A stretch of 5,074 nucleotides of DNA from STC-74 sp043756665 (GTDB taxonomy: Bacteria; Patescibacteriota; Gracilibacteria; BD1-5; UBA2023), in assembly GCA_043756665.1 (NCBI GenBank), contig JAYUQR010000031.1:1-5074 (forward strand), written 5' to 3'. The notes beneath the pieces were generated by a model. That model had not been told where the DNA came from, did not search any database, and was given only the letters and a program-made list of their open reading frames with translations. The number at the start of each line of letters is the position of its first letter. Positions within the stretch are counted from its first letter, which is position 1. Positions 1 to 4,998 of this stretch are shown in pieces. A program made the position numbers and the translations under genes.

Positions 1-298
1 TCATGAATATATTTCACTGATGCAAGTGATAGTATTGTGATCAAGACGAGACTGGATATAGAGTCGTACTCTGTATTCTATGAGTCACTCTTGATCTGCG
101 ATCTGACGAGAACTGTATCCTTCTCGTATATAGTTCTCGAATATATTTGTAGTACGAGGCAGATATTCGTATTTTCTCTTTTTTCGGGCAACGAAACAGA
201 AAAGGCATTTTTTGCACTTCAATTTTAGACTTCAGCTCTGATTTTTTCCATTTTTCTTCAACTCAAAAGAGTCACATTTAGGGCATTTTTTTTGTCAT
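1..298 (-). pseudogene. Transposase-like protein, N-terminal part (zinc ribbon + HTH), partial at window edge, frame problem at start
   Basis: Read on the minus strand with TGA as Gly, codons from about 288 down to 1 stay open and run off the window. The start of the protein shows C-P-K-C, then after 20 residues C-K-K-C, a Cys4 zinc ribbon with basic residues between the pairs. A basic stretch (ARKKRKY) follows, then a helix-turn-helix-like segment (YIREGYSSRQIAD, minus codons around 125-87). Zinc ribbon plus HTH at the N-terminus is the usual build of insertion-sequence transposases, which bind the element's ends. The catalytic domain would lie outside the window, so the IS family cannot be named. 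In-frame TGA codons lie at 232-234, 85-87 and 1-3. The only good ATG (296-298) is out of frame with the zinc ribbon: the run of eight A (286-293) is one too long. It may be inactivated, use slippage, or carry a sequencing error. An alternative is a non-mobile zinc-ribbon regulator. Confidence 0.6.
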
Positions 299-355
299 AA
301 TATTCGAGGATAATAAATAATGAACTTCTATCCTATTCCTTTGGCTTCACAGAGC

Positions 356-388
356 AAAAAATAGTGTGCAAACAGCACACTATTTTTT
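356..388. terminator. Perfect stem-loop with T-run, terminator-like in both directions
   Basis: A 14-bp stem (356-369 pairs with 375-388 without mismatch) encloses a 5-nt loop, AAACA. The stem is six A-T pairs, then TAGTGTGC/GCACACTA, so the plus strand ends in T6 and the minus strand does too. This is the shape of a bidirectional intrinsic terminator. No gene in the window ends directly on either side of it, since the transposase reads away to the left and the small ORF starts to the right. It may therefore belong to a gene disrupted at this site, or be an end structure of the neighbouring mobile element. Apart from this hairpin and the promoter-like box at 427-432, the stretch 299-439 holds nothing I can identify. 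Confidence 0.55.
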
Positions 389-426
389 CTATTTACCCTT
401 TTTTTTTGTATTTATCCAGAAATATT

Positions 427-432
427 TATACT
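427..432 (+). promoter_or_regulatory. Possible -10 box (TATACT) close to the ATG of the small ORF
   Basis: TATACT ends 7 nt before the ATG at 440. Transcription from it would start at or next to the ATG and give a leaderless message. The best -35 match is weak (TTTGTA, 405-410, 16-nt spacer). No Shine-Dalgarno sequence precedes the ATG. Confidence 0.25.
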
Positions 433-439
433 CAACTAC

Positions 440-655
440 ATGCACTGACGTTGACCAGAATTTTCGAAACATCCACGTATCCGATGAAGAAATCGTGACT
501 GAGGTCAATTTAAGAACTACTCTGGTGATTATATGACTCGAATAAGAAGAGATGACCGACGAACTCTAACATGGGAATATGGCTGAAGGACAAGAGTGGG
601 TGAACTTCTCACATCTGTACAATACACATATACAACCTTACTTGCTCGATTATAA
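440..655 (+). CDS. Small basic protein of unknown function (71 aa, five TGA-encoded glycines)
   Basis: With TGA read as Gly this frame is open from ATG 440 to TAA 653-655. Under the standard code it would stop at codon 3, so it is invisible to ordinary gene callers. The product is strongly basic, with many Arg (CGT, CGA, AGA) in its first two thirds (for example HPRIRGRNRDGGQF and MTRIRRDDRRTLTW). The TGA codons are numbers 3, 5, 16, 21 and 49. A basic, glycine- and arginine-rich small protein could bind nucleic acid or be a ribosome-associated or remodelled ribosomal protein, but I recognise no family and see no zinc-binding cysteines or membrane segment. The gene ends 9 nt before the peroxidase ATG, so co-transcription is possible. 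The main doubt is that 71 open codons with only two stop codons in use is not very improbable by chance. Confidence 0.42.
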
Positions 656-656
656 T
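651..656 (+). promoter_or_regulatory. Consensus -10 box (TATAAT) 8 nt before the peroxidase ATG
   Basis: TATAAT at 651-656 overlaps the stop codon of the preceding small ORF and ends 8 nt before ATG 665. A promoter here would start transcription at about the ATG, again a leaderless layout. I see no convincing -35 hexamer at 16-18 nt upstream. In AT-rich sequence the hexamer alone is weak evidence. Confidence 0.3.
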
Positions 657-664
657 TTTCTCCT

Positions 665-1070
665 ATGAACCTCACTTCCCTCCTCGCACAGTCTGATCGG
701 ACACTCCTCTACTTCTACCCGAGACAATACTCCTGGCTGCACGATGGAAGCACAGGACTTCACGAGACTCAAATGAGACTTCGCTGGTCTCGGCATCCAG
801 ATCATCGGTGTCTCGAAGGACAGTGAAGCATCTCATGATAAATTCACGACGAGCTGTTCCCTCTCCATCGAGCTCACATCAGATACAACGGGCAAACTCC
901 ACGAACAGTTCGGAGTAATAGGAGAGAAGAAGAATTATGGCAAGGTCTACATCGGGGTCATCCGCTCGACCTTCCTCCTCGATAGCTCATGAAAAATCCT
1001 CCGAGAATGGAGGAATGTGAAGGCAACGGGACATGCAGAGAAGGTACTCGGGGAAGTAACAATATTTTAG
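665..1070 (+). pseudogene. bcp: Thiol peroxidase, Bcp/AhpC-TSA (peroxiredoxin) family, frameshifted
   Basis: A peroxiredoxin that would reduce H2O2 and organic peroxides through a cysteine in the cytoplasm. The first 19 codons (665-721) encode a short N-terminus ending in the family strand LLYFYP. The rest (723-1070) continues in another frame as DNTPGCTMEAQDF, with the peroxidatic Cys in TPGCT, then GIQIIGVSKDSEASHDKF, the SDTTGKLHEQFGV region, STFLLDSSGKI and a final HAEKVL helix. Two TGA codons (774-776 and 990-992) read as Gly, the second in the conserved D-x-x-G-K turn. The break lies at about 721-724, inside GAGA; restoring one lost GA gives YPR-DNTPGCT and a protein of about 135 aa, a little shorter than typical Bcp (about 150). 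The usual resolving Cys five residues after the peroxidatic one is absent (Ala there); another Cys sits in TTSCSL. It could be a real pseudogene or a sequencing error. Its TAG overlaps the TAA of the convergent gene. Confidence 0.8.
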
Positions 1071-1711
1071 TTCAATTTCTCAAGATCTTTGCGTGGTGCT
1101 CAAGATACATGAGCATAATTCAAATTGATCGTCATCTGATATGCTAGAGTATGAAATATTTGATCAATAAGCCACTCTGCTTCAATGTCTCCCTCTTCTA
1201 GACCTGGAAAATCTTTGAGTACGATTTTATCATTACTTTTGACTGTAAATTCTGGGTAAATTTCTCGAAGAAGTTGACAAAATGATATGGAAAAATCACT
1301 CATAGCAAGAAGTATATCTCGAGCTCCATCAGTTGTGAAGATAGCCTGAATCAGTCACTGAAATTGACTCAATGTGACTTCTCTTGATTGAACAGCTTTG
1401 AGAAAATCAAGAATTTTGGTATTATGCCGAATACTTGCTAGTCTTTCTTGTCTTGAAACTTTTGGTACTTGGTTCAAGTATTGTGCAAGAGGAGGCATAT
1501 CTTTCAGAAGTTTCCTGACCATTTTATGAGTATTTGGCCGTATGAGAGCTGCAGTGATTCTCTCAACTGTTCAAAAATAGGTATCTTGTACTTCTTTCGG
1601 GAAAAGTTCTGGTTTAGCCACAAATAATTCATATGTACTTGATGCACCAGACTCTCGAAATGCTGCTAACTGTTGGTCATTCCATACAATCAAAGTATCT
1701 AAAGTAGACAT
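1067..1711 (-). CDS. Protein of unknown function, 214 aa
   Basis: With TGA as Gly, one frame runs from ATG 1709-1711 to TAA 1067-1069. Under the standard code it falls apart at three TGA codons (1571-1573, 1355-1357, 1100-1102). The three read-through segments join without any other defect and show uniform, AT-leaning codon usage, so the gene looks genuine. The product is soluble and largely helical, starting MSTLDTLIVWNDQQLAAF. A central basic segment (NTHKMVRKLLKDMPP, then VSRQERLASIRHN) is followed by an acidic turn (FPGLEEGDIEAEWL) and a basic end (APRKDLEKLN). No signal peptide, membrane helix or Cys cluster is visible, and I recognise no family. The frame is open further upstream to 1846, but the promoter at 1747-1776 favours the start used here. 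It is transcribed convergently with the peroxidase and divergently from uvrB, so it is probably its own transcription unit. Confidence 0.75.
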
Positions 1712-1746
1712 ATTTTTTAAGTAAAAGAAATAGAAATATACGTTGG

Positions 1747-1776
1747 ATAATACTCTCTCTCTCTGGTATTTGTCAA
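1747..1776 (-). promoter_or_regulatory. Sigma70-type promoter of the 214-aa gene, with (CT)6 in the spacer
   Basis: On the minus strand TTGACA (1771-1776, consensus -35) is followed after 18 nt by TATTAT (1747-1752, five of six matches to -10). The ATG lies about 35 nt downstream of the -10 box, a normal leader length. Two thirds of the spacer is a dinucleotide tract, CT six times on the plus strand (1753-1764), read as GA on the transcribed side. A change of one unit would move the spacing to 16 or 20 nt. No Shine-Dalgarno motif is seen before the ATG. Confidence 0.75.
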
Positions 1777-1861
1777 TTTTATTTCTTATGTTTTCATAAT
1801 TTTCTAGAAAATCAGTGGAGAAAGTAGGGAAAATGACTATAATCAAGCAATTATCTTCGAA

Positions 1862-1888
1862 ATAGAACAGGTTTTCTCATTGTTCTAT
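1862..1888. promoter_or_regulatory. Inverted repeat in the uvrB upstream region (possible operator)
   Basis: ATAGAACA (1862-1869) and TGTTCTAT (1881-1888) form an 8-bp perfect inverted repeat around an 11-nt centre, about 55 nt before the uvrB ATG. It lies in the region between two divergent genes, where a regulator could act. The half-site GAAC...GTTC resembles the ends of the Gram-positive LexA box, but the spacing (13 nt instead of 4) does not fit. The uvrB promoter itself is not clear; CTTAAT at 1929-1934 is only a weak -10 candidate. Confidence 0.3.
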
Positions 1889-1942
1889 CGCATTTCAACA
1901 ATCCGAAATGAAAGATTCCTTTCCTTATCTTAATTATACCCT

Positions 1943-3991
1943 ATGCCCCTCTTCACCCTCAACTCTCCCTACTCTCCTGCTGGTGACCAGTGACCTGCGA
2001 TCGAGAAGCTCGTCGCCTCCATCCGTGCGGGGAATGATTTCCAGACACTCCTCGGAGTGACTGGTTCTGGAAAGACCTTCACGATGGCGAATATCATCTC
2101 GGAGCTCCAGCGTCCCGCCCTCATCATGGCACACAATAAAACCCTCGCCGCCCAACTCGCCCAGGAATTCAAGGAGTTTTTTCCTGAAAATGCTGTTCAC
2201 TACTTCGTCTCGTACTATGACTATTACCAGCCTGAGGCCTATGTCGTGAAGAGTGGAGCCTATATCGAGAAAGAAGCTACGATCAATGAAGAAATCGACA
2301 GGCTTCGTCATGCGGCGACTGAATCACTCCTGACACGAAAGGATGTTATCATCGTCGCATCCGTCTCGTGTATCTATGGTATCGGGGAAGTCGCACAGTA
2401 TGAAGCACAGTGTCTGCGGTTCGAACGAGAAAAGGAATATATCATCGAGAATCTCATCCGTGAACTCGTCATGGTCCAGTTCACGAGATCGACGGCTGAT
2501 TGGAAGCCTGGGATGTTCCTCGTGAAGGGCGATACCCTCGAGATCTGGCCATCATCGAGCGAGTCGATAATCAGACTCGAATTTTTCGGTGATACCCTCG
2601 ATCGCATCACGCGCATCGAGCACCTCACGAACCACCTCATCGAAGAACTCGACGAGATCACGATCTTCCCAGCGAAACATTTTGTCACCGAGAAAGGGAT
2701 CATCGAATCCGTCCTCCCGAAGATAGAGCACGAGATGGAGGAACAAGTGGCACTTTTCCAGAGTCAATGAAAACTCGTCGAGGCTGAACGGATCAAGATG
2801 CGTGTCGAATATGATATGGAGATGCTGAAGGAAGTCGGCTATGTGAATGGGGTCGAGAATTATTCGATGTACCTCGGAAATCGCAATCCAGGGGAACCTC
2901 CAGCGACGCTCATGGAGTTTTTTCCAGAAGGATTCCTCACCTTCATCGATGAGTCTCATATCACGATCCCTCAGGTCGGTGGGATGTATGCAGGCGATCG
3001 TGCACGCAAAGAAAATCTCGTAAATTATGGGTTCAGGCTCCCCTCGGCGATGGAGAATCGTCCACTCAAGTTCGATGAGTTCGAGCAAAAAATCGGGCAA
3101 ACAGTCTTCGTCTCCGCAACTCCCTCGAAGTATGAGGCAGCCCATGAGAAAGTCGTCGCCGAGCAAGTGATCCGACCGACTGGACTCCTCGATCCTGAGA
3201 TCGCCATCGAAGACATGGAGTATATGGTCGATAGCCTCATGCGCAATATCATGGCAGCAATCTCCCGAGGTGAGAGATCTCTCATCACGACGATCACGAA
3301 AAAATCCTCAGAAGATCTCGCACAGTACCTCGCTGAGAATGGACTGAAGGTCAGATACCTCCACTCCGAGATCGAGACGATCGAACGACTCGAAATCCTC
3401 CGTGAATACCGACTCGGGAATATCGATGTGATCGTGGGAGTGAATCTCCTCAGAGAAGGACTCGATCTCCCTGAGACATCATTCATCGCGATCCTCGATG
3501 CGGAAAAAATCGGATTCCTCAGATCGAAGACTTCCCTCCTCCAGATTATCGGTCGTGCCGCCCGAAATGTGAATGGACACGTGATCATGTATGTGCACGC
3601 ATCGAAAGTGAATAGTAATCAGTGAACAGTAATCAGTGAAACAAAAGACCTGCAAACTGCAAACTGCAAACTACAAACTCTCTACCCCCACCTCACGATC
3701 TCTATCGCCATGGAAGATGCGATCGCTGAGACCTATCGCCGTCGTGCCATCCAGCACACATACAATATCGAACACGATATGACTCCGACTACGATCATCT
3801 CGAGTATCAAGGAAGTCGGTATCCCGAAGAAAAAAACTGAGATCTTCGCAGGAGGTGAGATGACGAAAGAAAAGCTCGGAACGTATATCAAACGTCTCGA
3901 GCTCGAAATGGATGTCGCCTCAGCCAATCTCGACTTCGAACGTGCTGCAGAACTCAGGGATGAGTTACTCAGTGTGAGGAAGAGGAAATAA
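1943..3991 (+). CDS. uvrB: UvrABC excinuclease subunit B, complete, with an in-frame repeat-derived insertion
   Basis: UvrB is the DNA-damage-verifying helicase-like subunit of nucleotide excision repair; it is loaded by UvrA and then recruits UvrC for incision. Domains in order: PAGDQ near the N-terminus (residues 12-16), Walker A GVTGSGKT (38-45), the aromatic beta-hairpin YYDYYQPEAY (91-100) that inserts between the DNA strands, the interaction domain, QGKLVEAER (275-283), Walker B/motif II DESH (336-339), GVNLLREGLDLPE, motif VI QIIGRAARNVNG (534-545), and a C-terminal UVR motif that binds UvrC (about 655-675). Length is 682 aa, usual for the family. Three TGA codons (1991-1993, 2768-2770, 3623-3625) read as Gly; the second is the family glycine in QGKL. 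An in-frame TAA at 1931-1933 fixes the ATG as the first possible start. About 32 extra residues follow MYVHASK (see the insertion entry). No Shine-Dalgarno sequence is visible. All key motifs are intact, so the protein is probably functional. Confidence 0.97.
3608..3700 (+). repeat. Repeat-derived in-frame insertion inside uvrB
   Basis: Between motif VI and the conserved helix AMEDAIAETYRRRAIQ there are about 50 residues, where E. coli UvrB (recalled, not aligned) has about 18. The extra DNA consists largely of two kinds of tandem repeat. One is a 14-bp unit (AGTAATCAGTGAAC, 3614-3627; 13 bp repeated exactly at 3628-3640). The other is a 7-bp unit (CTGCAAA) in four copies at 3650-3677, the last with one mismatch. 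The insert keeps the frame and avoids TAA and TAG, but uses one TGA. Boundaries are approximate. The encoded peptide (NSNQGTVISETKDLQTANC and on) is hydrophilic and unlike UvrB. Confidence 0.75.
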
Positions 3992-4019
3992 TTTTTCTTA
4001 TGTTCTCGATCGACTATTC

Positions 4020-4102
4020 CCGTCATTGCGAGCTTGCGAAGTAATCCAGAGTTCCTGTTGTTCCGAATGTTTCTGTCATTGCGAGGCACGAAGCAATCCA
4101 GT
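4020..4102 (+). repeat. 83-bp direct repeat, copy 1 (two REP-like motifs)
   Basis: Identical to copy 2 at 4117-4199 except for one base (C at 4033, T at 4130). It contains two related motifs of the form GTCATTGCGAG...GAAG(T/C)AATCCAG, at 4022-4049 and 4075-4101. The ends of each motif (ATTGC and GCAAT) can pair, giving a REP-like small palindrome. It begins 28 bp after the uvrB stop codon. Confidence 0.9.
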
Positions 4103-4116
4103 GCTCCAATTCGGTT

Positions 4117-4199
4117 CCGTCATTGCGAGTTTGCGAAGTAATCCAGAGTTCCTGTTGTTCCGAATGTTTCTGTCATTGCGAGGCACGAAGCAATCCAGT
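4117..4199 (+). repeat. 83-bp direct repeat, copy 2 (two REP-like motifs)
   Basis: Second copy of the 83-bp unit, 97 bp downstream of the first, with a unique 14-bp spacer (4103-4116) between them. Its two inner motifs lie at 4119-4146 and 4172-4198. It ends 20 bp before the GIY-YIG start codon. The near-identity of the two copies indicates a recent duplication or ongoing gene conversion. Confidence 0.9.
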
Positions 4200-4202
4200 C
4201 AC

Positions 4203-4208
4203 TATAAA
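4203..4208 (+). promoter_or_regulatory. Possible -10 box (TATAAA) of the GIY-YIG gene
   Basis: TATAAA lies in the 20-bp gap between the second repeat and the ATG, ending 11 nt before it. The corresponding -35 region would fall inside the repeat, so the repeat may contribute to expression. No Shine-Dalgarno sequence is present. Confidence 0.25.
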
Positions 4209-4219
4209 AGTATTCCACT

Positions 4220-4516
4220 ATGAAACCCTGATACATCTACATCATGGCAAATGAGAGGAATGGAACTCTCTATATCGGAGTTACAAGTAATCTCGAAAGG
4301 AGAATAGAGGAACACCGATCTTGAGTCATCGAATGATTCACTCAGAAATATACCTGTAAACTCTGTGTCTACTATGAATATTTCCCAGACATAGGATCCG
4401 CCATACTTCGTGAGAAACAACTCAAATGATGAAGTCGAAAGAAAAAAATCGAACTCATCGAATCGATGAATCCAAGTTGGGAAGACCTGACGGAAAGAAT
4501 AAAGAAACTATTATAG
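4220..4516 (+). CDS. GIY-YIG nuclease-family protein (UPF0213/COG2827-like), 98 aa, repeat-flanked
   Basis: A single-domain GIY-YIG protein; the family holds small DNA-cutting enzymes related to homing endonucleases and to the UvrC N-terminal domain. The full protein appears only if five TGA codons (residues 4, 35, 39, 70, 71) are read as Gly. The first motif is GYIYIM (4-9) and the second LYIGVT (17-22). Arg27 or Arg28 in SNLERRIEEH is the likely catalytic arginine and Glu65 in LREKQLKGGSRKKK the likely metal ligand. The C-terminus (IELIESMNPSWEDL) is typical of the family. Length matches the usual 85-100 aa. An in-frame TAA at 4205-4207 sets the ATG as start. REP-like repeats lie on both sides, those downstream inverted, and beyond them is a copy of the uvrB tail, so it is probably a mobile or repeat-associated gene and not a repair partner of UvrB. 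Five of its eight glycines use TGA, far more than in uvrB. Confidence 0.92.
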
Positions 4517-4520
4517 TGTC

Positions 4521-4550
4521 CTGGATTGCTTCGCATTCGCTCGCAATGAC
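4521..4550 (-). repeat. REP-like motif, inverted copy downstream of the GIY-YIG gene
   Basis: Read on the minus strand this is the same motif as in the 83-bp repeats: GTCATTGCGAG, a short centre (CGAATGC), then GAAGCAATCCAG. Four copies stand in plus orientation before the GIY-YIG gene and this one in minus orientation starts 4 bp after its stop, so the gene is bracketed by inverted repeats. Its own partial palindrome might also end the GIY-YIG transcript. Confidence 0.88.
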
Positions 4551-4564
4551 AATACAGTGGTTTT

Positions 4565-4624
4565 GACTTCGAACGTACAGCGGAGAAGTGGGATGAACTG
4601 ATCAGTGAAAAGAAGAGGAGGTAA
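4565..4624 (+). pseudogene. uvrB: Duplicate, diverged 3' end of uvrB (UVR motif remnant)
   Basis: These 60 bp encode DFERTAEKWDELISEKKRR followed by TAA. They align without gaps to the last 60 bp of the intact uvrB (3932-3991), which encode DFERAAELRDELLSVRKRK and TAA. By hand count 43 of 60 bases match, including the first 12 in a row. Similarity stops just upstream of the DFER, near the inverted repeat motif. There is no start codon or remaining uvrB body, so it cannot be a gene by itself. It is either the displaced original end of uvrB or an end carried in by the inserted DNA. Its stop lies 2 bp from that of the next, convergent gene. Confidence 0.75.
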
Positions 4625-4626
4625 TT

Positions 4627-4908
4627 TTAATGAATAGTTTTGACACTATCTCTTGTCATTCTTACAAAAGATAGTGTAGGATCCGATATTGATAATTTCC
4701 TGGATCGTATTAAAGTTCAAATTATAGCTCGCATCATCATAAAATTTTCTCTTGCTTCTTCATTATTTACTGACCCCGCCATTACATCTACTGTCTCATA
4801 CAATTTTTGTAGTTGTTCTAATGTAAGTGCTTCTATATCAAGATTACCATCTCTAGCTAATTCCAAATCAAAACCTTTTCTATCAGTGTCAGCAAAAGCT
4901 CCTCTCAT
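4627..4908 (-). CDS. Small protein of unknown function, 93 aa
   Basis: Open from ATG 4906-4908 to TAA 4627-4629 when the single in-frame TGA (4717-4719, residue 64) is read as Gly. The product is soluble and mostly helical by eye: an acidic, leucine-rich first half (LDIEALTLEQLQKLYETVD), a run MMMRAII, then a basic, serine-rich end (LIRSRKLS to VRMTRDSVKTIH). I recognise no family; the size would fit a small regulator, antitoxin or phage-type protein, but nothing shows this directly. Codon usage is AT-rich (TTA, AAT, ATA), unlike uvrB and like the 214-aa gene. A good promoter lies just upstream, and the gene ends 2 bp from the uvrB-tail remnant. The preceding minus-strand gene ends about 90 bp upstream. 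Confidence 0.7.
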
Positions 4909-4938
4909 ATGTATTATAGTTAGATTTTAAACAATTAC

Positions 4939-4966
4939 TTTATATAAATTAAATATATTTTGTCAA
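4939..4966 (-). promoter_or_regulatory. Sigma70-type promoter of the 93-aa gene
   Basis: On the minus strand TTGACA (4961-4966) is followed after 16 nt by TATAAA (4939-4944). Transcription would start at about 4932, leaving a leader of some 24 nt before ATG 4908. A second -10-like TATAAT (4913-4918) sits only 4 nt before the ATG and lacks a -35 partner. The surrounding sequence is very AT-rich. Confidence 0.6.
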
Positions 4967-4998
4967 CTAATTTTCAAGTAACTGCTCACTAGACCCTC

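Noticed and set aside
37..228. Plus-strand ORF of 63 codons at the left end
   Set aside because: It lies opposite the zinc-ribbon/HTH frame on the minus strand, which has a recognisable motif order; the plus frame has none.
1571..1846. Upstream start at 1846 for the 214-aa gene
   Set aside because: The stretch 1712-1846 is merely open, its peptide is low in information, and it contains the -35/-10 promoter, so transcription would begin inside it.
2552..3166. Long minus-strand ORFs inside uvrB (also at 2374-2703, 3025-3588 and 1934-2311)
   Set aside because: They are antisense shadows of the strongly biased uvrB codon usage; the plus strand holds every UvrB motif in order.
1943..3991. uvrB as a pseudogene broken by three in-frame TGA stops
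   Set aside because: The segments are collinear and lack other damage, and a TGA falls at a family glycine; the same happens in the other genes of the window, which fits a reassigned codon.
4020..4199. Direct repeats that might be read as a short CRISPR array
   Set aside because: Only two 83-bp units with a single 14-bp spacer, each unit being itself a pair of REP-like motifs, and no cas gene nearby.
4026..4223. Plus-strand ORF of 65 codons across the repeats
   Set aside because: It is a translation of the 83-bp repeats themselves in an arbitrary frame and has no protein-like features apart from the repeated peptide.
4220..4516. GIY-YIG protein as a UvrC fragment or dedicated partner of the adjacent UvrB
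   Set aside because: Size and C-terminus (LREKQLKGGSRKKK, MNPSW) match the small stand-alone COG2827 type, and the flanking repeats explain its position better than a repair role.
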